A DNA stretch of 64,000 nucleotides from Nonomuraea coxensis DSM 45129 (GTDB lineage: Bacteria > Actinomycetota > Actinomycetes > Streptosporangiales > Streptosporangiaceae), in the NCBI RefSeq assembly GCF_019397265.1, contig NZ_CP068985.1:6786001-6850000 (forward strand), in the 5' to 3' direction. This document shows, piece after piece, positions 1 to 9,111 of this stretch (its first letter is position 1; the number at the start of each line of letters is the position of its first letter). The translations under genes were made by a program, and so were the position numbers. The notes under the pieces are model-generated. The model saw nothing but the letters and a program-made list of their open reading frames with translations, was not told the DNA's origin and searched no databases.

Positions 1-51
1 ACGCGCCGAGGAGCAGCGCAGGAACGCCCCGCCGAAACCCACCGAGGAGGG

Positions 52-1509
52 TTAGAAGCCCTGGGCCAGGCGGTAGTACGCCTGGTTCCAGCGCAGCTCC
101 TTGGTGAAACGCTCGGTCGTGGTGCCGGCGTCGATGATCACCAGCTCCACGCCCAGCATCTCGGCCAGGTCCGTCAGCTCCTCGCGGGTGACCGCCATGG
201 TGAGCACCGTGTGGTGCGGCGCGCCCGCGGTGAGCCACGACTCGGTGGAGGTGCGCAGGTTCGGGCGGGGCCGCCACACCGCGCGGGCCACGGGCAGCTT
301 CGGCAGCGGCTCCGGCGGCGCCACGACGTCGATCTCGTTGGCCACCAGGCGGAACCGGTCGCCCATGTCGGCGAGGCCCACCACGATGCCGGGGCCGGGA
401 GCGGCGTCGAACACCAGCCGCACCGGGTCCTCCCTGCCGCCGATGCCGAGCGGGTGGATCTCGCAGGACGGTGTGCCCGCGGCGATCGACGGGCAGACCT
501 CCAGCATGTGCGCGCCCAGGATCAGCTCGTTGCCCGGCGTGAGGTCGTAGGTGTAGTCCTCCATGAACGACGTGCCGCCCGCCGGCGACATCGACTTCAG
601 CGTCCGCAGCAGCACCGACGTCTTCCAGTCGCCCTCGCCGCCGAAGCCGTAGCCGTCGGCCATGAGGCGCTGCACGGCCAGGCCGGGAAGCTGGCGCAGG
701 CCGCCGAGGTCCTCGAAGTTCGTGGTGAACGCCCGGTAGCCGCCGGCCTCCAGGAAGCCGCGCAGGCCCAGCTCGATCCTGGCGGCGTAGCGCAGCGACT
801 CGACCCGCTCGCCGAGCAGCTCCGGGGCCACCCGGTACTGCTCCTCGTACTCCTTGACCAGCGCGGCCACGTCGGCGTCGGAGGCCGCGTCCACGGCCTC
901 GACCAGGTCGTTGACCCCATAGGTGTTGACCGAGACGCCGAAGCGGAGCTGCGCCTCGACCTTGTCTCCCTCGGTGACGGCCACGTCGCGCATGTTGTCG
1001 CCGAAACGCACCAGCTTGAGCTGGCGGACCTCGGCCAGGCCCGTCGCGGCGCGCGCCCACGCCTGGATGCGCCCGCCCACGGCCGGGTCGCTGACGTGCC
1101 CGGCCACGGTCTTGCGCGGCACGCCGAGCCGCGTCTGCACGAACCCGAACTCGCGGTCGCCGTGCGCGGCCTGGTTGAGGTTCATGAAGTCCATGTCGAT
1201 GGTGCTCCACGGGAGCTCGACATTGGCCTGGGTGTGCAGGTGCAGCAGCGGCTTGCGCAGCGCGTCGAGCCCGGCGATCCACATCTTGGCCGGGGAGAAG
1301 GTGTGCATCCAGGCGATCACGCCGGCGCACGAGTCGTCCGCGTTGGCCTCCAGCATCACGCGCCGGATCGCGGCGGCGTCCGTGAGGACGGGCTTCCACT
1401 CGACCGCGACGGGCAACTGCCCGGCGATGCGCTGGGACTGCTCGGCCACCTGGCGGAGCGTGTCCTCGCCGTACAGCCCCTGGCTGCCGGTCAGAAACCA
1501 GATCTTCAA
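52..1509 (-). CDS. araA: L-arabinose isomerase
   Basis: Converts L-arabinose to L-ribulose, the first cytoplasmic step of arabinose catabolism. The 485-residue product has the usual family length and begins with the signature LKIWFLTGSQGLYG, followed by family blocks such as GYGFGGEGDWKTS and GTSFMEDYTYD in the C-terminal half. I chose the TTG at 1509: it gives the family N-terminus, is preceded by AGGAG about 7 bases upstream, and overlaps the araD stop (TTGA), which suggests translational coupling. It is the last gene of an araB-araD-araA run behind a sugar importer and a LacI regulator. No terminator is visible in the 51 bases that follow. Confidence 0.96.
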   Translation of the reverse strand: MKIWFLTGSQGLYGEDTLRQVAEQSQRIAGQLPVAVEWKPVLTDAAAIRRVMLEANADDSCAGVIAWMHTFSPAKMWIAGLDALRKPLLHLHTQANVELPWSTIDMDFMNLNQAAHGDREFGFVQTRLGVPRKTVAGHVSDPAVGGRIQAWARAATGLAEVRQLKLVRFGDNMRDVAVTEGDKVEAQLRFGVSVNTYGVNDLVEAVDAASDADVAALVKEYEEQYRVAPELLGERVESLRYAARIELGLRGFLEAGGYRAFTTNFEDLGGLRQLPGLAVQRLMADGYGFGGEGDWKTSVLLRTLKSMSPAGGTSFMEDYTYDLTPGNELILGAHMLEVCPSIAAGTPSCEIHPLGIGGREDPVRLVFDAAPGPGIVVGLADMGDRFRLVANEIDVVAPPEPLPKLPVARAVWRPRPNLRTSTESWLTAGAPHHTVLTMAVTREELTDLAEMLGVELVIIDAGTTTERFTKELRWNQAYYRLAQGF

Positions 1510-2162
1510 CGCGGGCTCCTCTGTCCGTAGACGTTCTGGTAACGGTCGTACAGGCGGTCGATGTCGTCCTGGGCGATGGGCAGGGGCTCGCCGAGCTGGC
1601 GGGCCACGTGCACGGTACGGGCCACGTCCTCGCACATGACGGCGGCCTTCACCGCCGCCTTGGCGTCCTTGCCGATGGTGAACACGCCGTGGTTCCGCAT
1701 GAGGACCGCCTTGGAGCGGTGGCCCTTGAGCGTCTCGACGATGCCCTGCCCGATCGAGTCGTCGCCGATCAGCGCGAACGGGCCGACGGGGATCTCGCCG
1801 CCGAACTCGTCGGCCATGGCGGTGAGCACGCACGGGATCGCCTCGCCGCGGGCGGCCCAGGCCGAGGCGTACGTCGAGTGGGTGTGCACGACGCCGCCGA
1901 CCTCGGGCAGGTTGCGGTAGACGTAGGCGTGCGCGGCGGTGTCGCTGGAGGGGGCGTGCTCGCCCTCGACCAGGTTGCCGTCGAGGTCGCACACCACCAT
2001 GTTCTCCGGGGTCAGCTCGTCGTAGGAGACGCCGGAGGGCTTGATGACGAACAGGTCCTCGCCGGGGACCCGGCCGGAGACGTTGCCGGCGGTCCAGACC
2101 ACGAGGCCGTACCTGACCAGCTCGGCGTGCAGGTCGGCGACCGCTCTGCGGATGTTCTTCAT
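1506..2162 (-). CDS. araD: L-ribulose-5-phosphate 4-epimerase
   Basis: Class II aldolase-fold epimerase that turns L-ribulose 5-phosphate into D-xylulose 5-phosphate. The 218-residue protein shows the family landmarks in order: GNVSGR near residue 30, IKPSGVSYDEL, the zinc-binding VVHTHSTYASAWA in the middle, and RNHGVFTIGKDA towards the end. The ATG at 2162 overlaps the araB stop (ATGA) and the stop overlaps the araA start, so araB, araD and araA form one coupled unit. Length and motifs are normal. A related aldolase such as fuculose-phosphate aldolase is unlikely given the neighbours. Confidence 0.95.
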   Translation of the reverse strand: MKNIRRAVADLHAELVRYGLVVWTAGNVSGRVPGEDLFVIKPSGVSYDELTPENMVVCDLDGNLVEGEHAPSSDTAAHAYVYRNLPEVGGVVHTHSTYASAWAARGEAIPCVLTAMADEFGGEIPVGPFALIGDDSIGQGIVETLKGHRSKAVLMRNHGVFTIGKDAKAAVKAAVMCEDVARTVHVARQLGEPLPIAQDDIDRLYDRYQNVYGQRSPR

Positions 2163-3793
2163 GCCTGGGCCTCGTTCCTGATGGCGCGCAGCGTGTGGAG
2201 CATGCGCCCGTCCGCGAAGAAGTCGTGGAGCCTGCGGTACTCGGCGTAGAGCCGGTCGTAGGCGTCGGCGCGGTCCGGGTCCGGCGTGTACGCCGCCTCG
2301 GTCCGCTTGCCCATGGCCGCCGCCGCCTCCTCGATGCCCGGGTAGGCGCCGGCGGCGACCGCCGCGTGGATGGCCGAGCCGAGCGCGGGCCCCTGGTCGG
2401 AGCCGATCACCGACAGCGGCCGGCGCAGCACGTCGGCGTAGATCTGCATGAGGAAGGGGTTCTTCAGCAGCCCGCCGGCGACGACGAACTCCTCGACCGG
2501 CACCCCGGCCGACTCGAACGTCTCGACGATCATGCGGGCGCCGTACGCGGTGGACTCGATGAGCGCGCGGTAGACGTCCTCCGGCCGCGTGGCCAGGGTC
2601 TGGCCGACGATGACGCCGGACAGGTTGTGGTCCACGAGCACCGAGCGGTTGCCGCCGAACCAGTCGAGCGCCACCAGGCCGTGCTGGCCGACGGCCTGCT
2701 TCTCGGCGAGCGCGGTCAGCTCCTCGTGGCCGAGCCCGCAGCTCTCGACGTACCAGGCGAAGATGTCGCCGACCGCCGACTGCCCCGCCTCGTAGCCCCA
2801 CAGGCCGGGGACGATGCCGTCGCGGACGACGCCGCACATGCCGGGCACCTCGGCGAGCCGGTCGCTGGGCATGATGTGGCAGGTGGAGGTGCCCATGATG
2901 GCCACCATCTGGCCGGGCCTGACGGCGTCCGCGGCGGCGGCGGTGACGTGCGCGTCCACGTTGCCGACGGCGACCGCGATGCCCTCGGGCAGGCCGGTCC
3001 AGCCGGCCGCCTCGGCGGTCAGCCGGCCGGCGAGGCCGCCGAGCGGGGCGAGCGTGACGCCGCCCTCGTCGGGGCCGACCCTGCCCGTGGCGAGCTTGTC
3101 CACGAAGCCGGCGAAGCCGGGGTTGAGCTCGGCGAGGAACTCCTTCGACGGGTAGGCGCCGTCCTGGAAGACGCCCTTGTAACCGGCCGTGCAGATGTTG
3201 CGGCTCTCGACGCCGGTGAGCTGCCAGATGATCCAGTCGGCGGCCTCGATCCAGCGCTCGGCCCGCGCGTAGACGTCGGGAGCCTCCTCCAGAACCTGCA
3301 GCGCCTTGGCGAACTCCCACTCCGAGGAGATCTTGCCGCCGTAGCGCGGCAGCCAGCTCTCGCCGCGGCGCGCGGCCAGCTCGTTGATGCGGTCGGCGTG
3401 CGGCTGCGCGGCGTGGTGCTTCCACAGCTTGGGCCAGGCGTGCGGCAGCTCGGGGGTCTCCACGCAGAGGGGTGTGCCGTCGGCCGTGGCCGGCAGCACG
3501 GTGCAGGCGGTGAAGTCGGTGCCGATGCCGACGACCTGCCCGGCGGGCACGCCGGCGGCGGCGAGCGCGGCGGGCACCGCGTTCCTCAGCACCTCCAGCC
3601 AGTCCTGCGGCGACTGCAGCGCCCAGTCGGGGCCGAGCCGCACACCGGAGCCGGGCAGCTCCCGCTCGATGACGCGGTGGGCGTACTCGTGGACGGCGCT
3701 GCCGAGCTCCGCGCCGTCGCTGACCCGGACGACGACCGCGCGCCCGGACAGCGTGCCGAAGTCGACTCCTACCACATAGGTGTTAGCGTTCAC
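2159..3793 (-). CDS. araB: L-ribulokinase (FGGY family)
   Basis: Phosphorylates L-ribulose to L-ribulose 5-phosphate. The 544-residue product opens with the FGGY nucleotide-binding motif VGVDFGTLSGRAVVVRV; the central block GIGTDFTACTVLP and the C-terminal FVVAGGLLKNPFLMQIYADV are ribulokinase hallmarks. The open frame extends to 3832, but I chose the GTG at 3793 because GGAGAG lies about 8 bases upstream and translation from there starts just before the conserved N-terminus. A LacI-type palindrome covers this start codon. The gene follows the LacI regulator by 35 bases and overlaps araD by ATGA. Confidence 0.94.
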   Translation of the reverse strand: MNANTYVVGVDFGTLSGRAVVVRVSDGAELGSAVHEYAHRVIERELPGSGVRLGPDWALQSPQDWLEVLRNAVPAALAAAGVPAGQVVGIGTDFTACTVLPATADGTPLCVETPELPHAWPKLWKHHAAQPHADRINELAARRGESWLPRYGGKISSEWEFAKALQVLEEAPDVYARAERWIEAADWIIWQLTGVESRNICTAGYKGVFQDGAYPSKEFLAELNPGFAGFVDKLATGRVGPDEGGVTLAPLGGLAGRLTAEAAGWTGLPEGIAVAVGNVDAHVTAAAADAVRPGQMVAIMGTSTCHIMPSDRLAEVPGMCGVVRDGIVPGLWGYEAGQSAVGDIFAWYVESCGLGHEELTALAEKQAVGQHGLVALDWFGGNRSVLVDHNLSGVIVGQTLATRPEDVYRALIESTAYGARMIVETFESAGVPVEEFVVAGGLLKNPFLMQIYADVLRRPLSVIGSDQGPALGSAIHAAVAAGAYPGIEEAAAAMGKRTEAAYTPDPDRADAYDRLYAEYRRLHDFFADGRMLHTLRAIRNEAQA

Positions 3794-3794
3794 A
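3781..3794. promoter_or_regulatory. LacI-type operator over the araB start
   Basis: TGTTAGCGTTCACA, an imperfect 14-base palindrome, overlaps the araB GTG start. Read on the minus strand with flanks it is ATGTGAACGCTAACACC, identical over 17 bases to the site at 13689-13705. Its position inside the operon suggests an internal promoter or a roadblock controlled by the adjacent LacI proteins; that role is inferred. Confidence 0.7.
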
Positions 3795-3828
3795 TTGCTC
3801 TCCAGGGGAAATTCCGGGGGCATGCCCA

Positions 3829-4875
3829 TCATCTACCGGCCGGACGTTCGGGTGCGGGCGCGGGTGCGGGTGCGGTGCTGGAGCGCACCACCAGGCGGGG
3901 CGGCACGACCAGGCGCCCGGACGCGCCGCGCCCGCTCTCGATCTGCCGCAGGAGCACCTCGATGCAGTGCCGGCCCACCACGTCGAAGTCCTGCCGGACC
4001 GTGGTCAGCGGCGGCGAGAAGAACTCCGACTCCGGGATGTCGTCGAAGCCCACCACGCTGATCCGCTCCGGCACCCGCACGCCCGCCTCGCTGAGCGCGC
4101 GCAGCACGCCGAGCGCCATCTGGTCGTTGGCCGCGAAGACCGCGGTGACGCCCGCCATCGCGGCGAGGCTGCGCCCCGCCTCGTAGCCGGCCCGCGGGCT
4201 CCAGTCGCCGGCCAGCGGCTCGGGCACCGGCCGGCCCGCCTCCTCCAGCGCGGCCCGCCAGCCCTTCAGCCGGCCCTCGGTCTCCAGCCAGTCGGACGGG
4301 CCGCTGACGTGCCAGACCGTCTCGTGGCCCAGCTCCAGCAGGTGGCGGGTGGCCAGCCGGGCGCCCTCGGCCTGGTCGATGCAGACCACCGGGATGTCGT
4401 CCCGGCGCGAGCCGCCCTCGACCGCGACCGCCGGCATCCCGACCGGCAGGCTCTCCAGGGCCTGGGCGGCCGAGCGCTGCGGCGCCACCACCACGACCCC
4501 GTCCACGCCCTGCTCGGCCAGGTACGCGATGGCGTCGCGCACGCTGTCGGCGTCGATCGACTTCAGGCTCACGATGCTGACGAAGTAGCCCGCGGTCCTC
4601 GCCGCCTGCTCGATGCCGTACACCGTGCTGGCCGGGCCGTACAGCGTGGTGTCGAAGCTCACCACGCCGAGCGTCCGCGACCGCTTGGTCACCAGGGCGC
4701 GGGCGACCAGGTTGCGCCGGTAGCCCAGCCGGACGATCGCCGCCTCCACCCGGGCCCGGGTGTCGGCCCGGACGTTCGGATGGTCGTTGAGCACCCGGGA
4801 GACGGTCTGGTGCGACACGCCCGCCTCCTTGGCCACGTCGGCCATGACCGGCAGGCGGCGCTTGGATGCCGTCAC
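3829..4875 (-). CDS. LacI-family regulator of the arabinose locus (copy 1)
   Basis: DNA-binding repressor of the LacI/GalR family, 348 residues. The helix-turn-helix is at residues 10-30 (MADVAKEAGVSHQTVSRVLN), the hinge helix RRNLVARALVTKRSRTLGVV follows, and the rest is a periplasmic-binding-protein-like sensor domain ending in GFDDIPESEFFSPPLTTVRQ. The GTG at 4875 has AGAGGAG upstream. It lies between the importer permease (44 bases upstream) and araB, so it is probably transcribed with both. It is a close paralogue of the regulator at 13745-14770, with an 80-base stretch of identical DNA. The likely inducer is arabinose or a derivative; that is inferred from context. Confidence 0.92.
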   Translation of the reverse strand: MTASKRRLPVMADVAKEAGVSHQTVSRVLNDHPNVRADTRARVEAAIVRLGYRRNLVARALVTKRSRTLGVVSFDTTLYGPASTVYGIEQAARTAGYFVSIVSLKSIDADSVRDAIAYLAEQGVDGVVVVAPQRSAAQALESLPVGMPAVAVEGGSRRDDIPVVCIDQAEGARLATRHLLELGHETVWHVSGPSDWLETEGRLKGWRAALEEAGRPVPEPLAGDWSPRAGYEAGRSLAAMAGVTAVFAANDQMALGVLRALSEAGVRVPERISVVGFDDIPESEFFSPPLTTVRQDFDVVGRHCIEVLLRQIESGRGASGRLVVPPRLVVRSSTAPAPAPAPERPAGR

Positions 4876-4919
4876 AGGCGTCTCCTCTCGCTGGGCGCTC
4901 GTCGCGGATGGGGTCGTGC

Positions 4920-6194
4920 TCAGCGCGTCGCGCCGGCCCGGCGCTTGGTCCAGACGTCGAACGCGACCGCCGCCAGGAGCACCGCGCCCTTGACCAGCAT
5001 GACCCGCTCGCTGGGCGAGCCGATCAGCGACATGCCGTTGTTGATGACCGCCATGATCAGGCCGCCGGTGATCGCGCCGGCCACCTTGCCGACGCCGCCC
5101 TGCACGGCCGCGCCGCCGATGAACGCCGCCGCGATGGCGTCCAGCTCGAAGCTGTTGCCCGCCGTCGGACCCGCCTGGTTGAGCCGGCCGGCGAAGATGA
5201 TGCCGGCGATCGCCGACAGCACGCCCATGTTGACGAAGATCCAGAAGACGACCGACTTGACCTTCACGCCGGACATGACCGCCGCCTGGAGGTTGCCGCC
5301 GATGGCGTAGATCTGGCGGCCGAAGACCGTGCGGCCGGCCAGCAGCGAGTAGCCGAGCACCAGCACCGCGAGCAGCACGAGCACCCACGGCAGGTTCTTG
5401 AACCTGGCGAGCTGCACGACCAGGAACAGGATCAGCGCGGCGCCTGCCGCCATCTTGAGCGCGAACAGCGCCATCGGCTCGACGGCCTGGCCGTAGCCCT
5501 TGCGGGCGTTGCGGGTGCGCAGCTGCGCGACCACCATGCCGGCGATCGCCACCAGGCCGATCAGCAGGCTGAACAGGTCGGCGCCGCCGAGCGGGCCGAG
5601 ACCGACGTTGCCGAGGTAGCCGTTGGTGAAGCCGTTGGCCAGCGTGCGGACCTGGTCGGGGAACGGGCCGATGCCCTGGTTGCCCAGCACGGTGAGGGTC
5701 AGCGCCCGGAACAGCAGCATGCCGGCCAGCGTCACGATGAACGCCGGGATGCCGAAGTAGGCGATCCAGTAGCCCTGCCACGCGCCGATGAGCGCGCCCG
5801 CGACCAGCGTGATGAGCAGGGCCAGCGGCCACGCCACGCCCATGTTGACCATGAGCACGGCGGCCAGCGCTCCGGTCACGGCCACCACCGAGCCGACCGA
5901 CAGGTCGATGTGCCCGGCGATGATGACGAGGATCATCCCGATCGCGAGGATCAGGACGTAGGAGTTCTGGACGATGATGTTCGAGATGTTCTGCGGCTGC
6001 AGCAGCGCGCCGTCGGTGAGCACCGAGAACAGCACGATGATGAGCGCGAACGCGATGTAGATGCCGCTGGAGCGCAGGTTCAGCGACAGCCCGCCGAGCG
6101 ACACCCTGCCCGGCCGGCGTGGCGCTCCCCCGTCGCCGCCCTTCGCGCCGGTCGCCGTGTCGGCGGGCACGTCGGCGGGCGTGATGCTGCTCAT
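4920..6194 (-). CDS. mmsB: Multiple-monosaccharide ABC importer, permease
   Basis: Inner-membrane subunit of a ribose/xylose-class sugar importer, 424 residues, with about ten hydrophobic segments and the class motifs GHIDLSVGSVVAVTG and AIAAAFIGGAAVQGGVGKVAGA. The long insertion between the middle segments and the C-terminal VFDVWTKRR-like ending resemble MmsB/GguB permeases. The ATG at 6194 overlaps the stop of the ATPase gene (ATGA). With the ATPase and the ChvE-like binding protein it makes a complete importer, placed directly upstream of the LacI regulator and araBDA, which points to L-arabinose among its substrates (inference). Confidence 0.92.
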   Translation of the reverse strand: MSSITPADVPADTATGAKGGDGGAPRRPGRVSLGGLSLNLRSSGIYIAFALIIVLFSVLTDGALLQPQNISNIIVQNSYVLILAIGMILVIIAGHIDLSVGSVVAVTGALAAVLMVNMGVAWPLALLITLVAGALIGAWQGYWIAYFGIPAFIVTLAGMLLFRALTLTVLGNQGIGPFPDQVRTLANGFTNGYLGNVGLGPLGGADLFSLLIGLVAIAGMVVAQLRTRNARKGYGQAVEPMALFALKMAAGAALILFLVVQLARFKNLPWVLVLLAVLVLGYSLLAGRTVFGRQIYAIGGNLQAAVMSGVKVKSVVFWIFVNMGVLSAIAGIIFAGRLNQAGPTAGNSFELDAIAAAFIGGAAVQGGVGKVAGAITGGLIMAVINNGMSLIGSPSERVMLVKGAVLLAAVAFDVWTKRRAGATR

Positions 6195-7729
6195 GAGAGC
6201 TTCTCCTGTCCCTTGGTCATGAGGTACATGAGCCGTTCCTGGGTGGCGTCCTCGCGCGCCACCTCCCCGGTGATGCGACCCTCGGAAAGCGTGTAGATGC
6301 GGTCGCACAGGCCGAGCAGCTCAGGCAACTCACTGGAGATCACCAGCACGGCCTTGCCCTGGTCGGCGAGGCGGTTGATGATCGTGTAGATCTCGTACTT
6401 GGCACCGACGTCGATGCCGCGGGTGGGTTCGTCGAGGATGAGCACGTCCGGCTCGGTGAGGATCCACTTGGAGAGCACGACCTTCTGCTGGTTGCCGCCG
6501 CTCAGCTTGCCGACCACGCTGTTCACGGTGGGCGCCTTGATGTTCATGCTCTTGTGGAAGGTCTCGGCGACCTTGTACTCCTCGTTCTCGTTCACCCAGC
6601 CGCGCCTGGCCAGGCCCTTGAGCCCGGCGGCGCTGATGTTGCGCTTGATGTCGTCGATGAGGTTGAGGCCGTAACGCTTGCGGTCCTCGGTCGCGTACGC
6701 GAGGCCGTGCCTGATCGCGTCCTGGACGTTGCGGATCTCGATCGGCCGGCCGTCCTTGAAGATCCTGCCGGAGATGTTCACCCCGTACGTCCGCCCGAAC
6801 ACGCTCATGGCCAGCTCGGTGCGGCCGGCGCCCATGAGGCCGGCCAGGCCCACGATCTCGCCGCGGCGCACGGTGAGCCCGGCCCCGTCGACGACCTTGC
6901 GGCCGGGCTGGCTCGGGCTGTGCACGGTCCAGTCCTCGATGCGCAGCACCTCCTCGCCGATCGACGGCTCGTGCGGCGGGAAGCGGTTGTCCAGCGCGCG
7001 GCCGACCATGCCCGAGATGACGCGGTCCTCGGTCACGTCGTCGGTCGCCATGTCGAGCGTCTCGATGGTCCGGCCGTCGCGGATGATCGTGACGGAGTCG
7101 GCGATCGCGATGACCTCGTTGAGCTTGTGGGAGATGATCACGCAGGTGATGCCCTCCTCCCGCAGGCCGCGCAGCAGGTCCAGCAGGTGCGCGGAGTCGT
7201 CGTCGTTGAGCGCCGCGGTCGGCTCGTCGAGGATGAGGAGCTTGACCTCCTTCGACAGCGCCTTGGCGATCTCCACGAGCTGCTGCTTGCCCACGCCGAT
7301 GTCGGCGATGGGCGTGGTGGGGTTCTCCCGCAGGCCGACCCGCTTCATGAGGGCGGCGGCCTCGTAGTTGGTGCGGTTCCAGTCGATGATCCCGCGCTTG
7401 GCGCGCTCGTTGCCGAGGAAGATGTTCTCCGCGATCGACAGCTGCGGGCTGAGCGCCAGCTCCTGGTGGATGATGACGATGCCGGCGTGCTCGCTGTCGC
7501 GGATGCCGCCGAACTCGACCCGCTCGCCCTCGAAGACGATCTCGCCCTCGTACGTGCCGTGCGGGTAGACCCCGGACAGCACCTTCATCAGCGTCGACTT
7601 GCCGGCGCCGTTCTCGCCGCAGATGGCGTGGATCTCGCCCCGCCGGACGGACAGGTTGACGTCCTGGAGTGCCTTGACGCCGGGGAAGGTCTTGGTGATC
7701 CCGACCATCCGCAAGATGTGCTCGGTCAT
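6191..7729 (-). CDS. mmsA: Multiple-monosaccharide ABC importer, ATPase
   Basis: Two-domain ATP-binding subunit of a sugar importer, 512 residues. The first domain has Walker A GENGAGKST and Walker B LLILDEPTAAL. The second has a degenerate P-loop GLMGAGRTE, the signature LSGGNQQKV and LILDEPTRGIDVGAK, the normal asymmetric arrangement of this class. The sequence is very close to the MmsA/GguA type, including ENIFLGNE and KRYGLNLIDDI. It starts at ATG 7729, 60 bases after the binding-protein gene with a strong hairpin between them, and overlaps the permease start. Confidence 0.95.
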   Translation of the reverse strand: MTEHILRMVGITKTFPGVKALQDVNLSVRRGEIHAICGENGAGKSTLMKVLSGVYPHGTYEGEIVFEGERVEFGGIRDSEHAGIVIIHQELALSPQLSIAENIFLGNERAKRGIIDWNRTNYEAAALMKRVGLRENPTTPIADIGVGKQQLVEIAKALSKEVKLLILDEPTAALNDDDSAHLLDLLRGLREEGITCVIISHKLNEVIAIADSVTIIRDGRTIETLDMATDDVTEDRVISGMVGRALDNRFPPHEPSIGEEVLRIEDWTVHSPSQPGRKVVDGAGLTVRRGEIVGLAGLMGAGRTELAMSVFGRTYGVNISGRIFKDGRPIEIRNVQDAIRHGLAYATEDRKRYGLNLIDDIKRNISAAGLKGLARRGWVNENEEYKVAETFHKSMNIKAPTVNSVVGKLSGGNQQKVVLSKWILTEPDVLILDEPTRGIDVGAKYEIYTIINRLADQGKAVLVISSELPELLGLCDRIYTLSEGRITGEVAREDATQERLMYLMTKGQEKLS

Positions 7730-7754
7730 ATGCCCCTCGCTCAGCTCAGGGAGG

Positions 7755-7781
7755 CCCCCGGGGACCCGCGGTCCCCGGGGG
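7755..7781 (-). terminator. Intercistronic hairpin after the binding-protein gene
   Basis: A perfect 12-base stem (7755-7766 with 7770-7781) and a 3-base loop sit between the sugar-binding-protein stop and the ATPase start. There is no T-run. Such hairpins behind binding-protein genes usually protect the upstream message or partly terminate, giving more binding protein than transporter. Confidence 0.7.
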
Positions 7782-7789
7782 CGCGGCCC

Positions 7790-8905
7790 TTACTGGAGCT
7801 GGTCCTCGGTGTAGTAGTTGCCGCCGACGATGATCTCCTTGTAGTTGGACTTGTCGACGATCACCGGGTCGAGCAGGAACGACGGGACGACCTTGTTGCC
7901 GTTGTCGTAGTCCTTGGTGTTGTTGACCTCGGGCTGGCCGCCCTTCAGCACGGCGTCGGCCATCTTCACCGTCTGCTCGGCGAGCTTGCGGGTGTCCTTG
8001 AAGATCGTGGAGTACTGCTCGTCGGCGATGATGGACTTGACCGAGGCGAGCTCGGCGTCCTGGCCGGTCACGATCGGGTAGGGCTGGCCGCTGGTGCCGT
8101 AGCCGGAGCTCTTGAGCGCCGACAGGATGCCGATGGACAGGCCGTCGTACGGCGAGAGCACGCCGTCGACCTTGGCGTTGCCGTAGGTGCTGGTGAGGAT
8201 GTCCTCCATGCGCTTCTGGGCCGTGGCCGGGTCCCAGCGCAGGATGGCGGCCTGCTTGAAGTCGGTCTGCTTGCTCTTGACGACGATGGTGCCGTCGTCG
8301 ATCTTCGGCTGGAGCACCGACATGGCGCCGTTCCAGAAGAACGTGGCGTTGTTGTCGTCGGGGGAGCCGCCGAACAGCTCGACGTTGAACGGGCCCTTCT
8401 TGCCCTCCTCGACGCCGAGGCCCTTGAGCAGCGAGGTGGCCTGCTGCACGCCGACCTTGAAGTTGTCGAAGGTGGCGTAGTAGTCCACGTTGGGGCTGTT
8501 GCGGATCAGCCGGTCGTAGGCGATGACCGGGATCTTGTTGTCGGCGGCCTGCTGGAGCTGCGAGGTGATCGCGGTGCCGTCGATCGAGGCGATGATCAGG
8601 AGCTTGGCGCCCTTGGTGATCTGGTTCTCGATCTGGTTGGCCTGGGTGGGGATGTCGTTCTCCGCGTACTGGAGGTCGACCTTGTAGCCCAGCTTCTCCA
8701 GCGCCGACTTGACGTTGTCACCGTCGTGGATCCAGCGCTCCGACGACTTGGTCGGCATCGTCACGCCGATCAGCGCTCCGGCGCTGCCGGCGGCGGAGGA
8801 CGCGGAGGCCTCGGCGTCGACCGTCTTCTGGCTGGAGCCACAGGCCGTCATGGTCGCGGCGAGGGCGATGGCCGTGACCACGCCCCCGATCCGTCCCAAC
8901 CTCAT
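7790..8905 (-). CDS. chvE: ChvE-like sugar-binding lipoprotein
   Basis: Extracytoplasmic substrate-binding lipoprotein for the MmsAB importer, 371 residues. It has an N-terminal signal peptide with lipobox TMTAC (lipidated Cys 22), then a two-lobed sugar-binding fold with the ChvE-like blocks GVTMPTKSSERW, IASIDG, VIAYDRLI and TGQDAELASVKSI. The frame opens earlier, but ATG 8905 is chosen because AAGGAG is 6 bases upstream and the signal peptide starts there. ChvE relatives bind arabinose, galactose and glucose, which fits the araBDA neighbours. A near-perfect LacI-type operator lies 120 bases upstream. Confidence 0.94.
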   Translation of the reverse strand: MRLGRIGGVVTAIALAATMTACGSSQKTVDAEASASSAAGSAGALIGVTMPTKSSERWIHDGDNVKSALEKLGYKVDLQYAENDIPTQANQIENQITKGAKLLIIASIDGTAITSQLQQAADNKIPVIAYDRLIRNSPNVDYYATFDNFKVGVQQATSLLKGLGVEEGKKGPFNVELFGGSPDDNNATFFWNGAMSVLQPKIDDGTIVVKSKQTDFKQAAILRWDPATAQKRMEDILTSTYGNAKVDGVLSPYDGLSIGILSALKSSGYGTSGQPYPIVTGQDAELASVKSIIADEQYSTIFKDTRKLAEQTVKMADAVLKGGQPEVNNTKDYDNGNKVVPSFLLDPVIVDKSNYKEIIVGGNYYTEDQLQ

Positions 8906-9024
8906 GTCATCTCCTTGCGATGGGGGTCGCGGCAGGCGCGTGGACACGGCGGCTGCCGATGTAGAACATCAATTCGCCACAGAACGTGACGAACAAGAAC
9001 AAACTTCGCGTTCGTTTCCGCCGA

Positions 9025-9040
9025 TTGTTATCGCTAACAA
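9025..9040. promoter_or_regulatory. LacI-type operator upstream of the first importer
   Basis: TTGTTATCGCTAACAA is a 16-base palindrome with one mismatched pair, in the 206-base gap between the second importer's last permease and the ChvE-like gene. It matches the other five sites in the locus and probably controls the chvE-mmsA-mmsB-lacI-araBDA transcript. Confidence 0.8.
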
Positions 9041-9111
9041 AGACTATGTCAACGTTGGGGCGTCACCCGCCGGAAACATTCAGGTAACGCCCAACCGCGT
9101 CTCTGCCCTGT

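Noticed and set aside
211..1530. Long plus-strand frame of 439 codons over araA
   Set aside because: It is antisense to a well-recognised gene, has low-complexity Arg/His/Gly composition and no family motifs; such shadows are expected in very GC-rich DNA.
6554..8989. 811-codon plus-strand frame over the first importer
   Set aside because: Antisense to mmsA and the ChvE-like gene; composition is that of a frame shadow.
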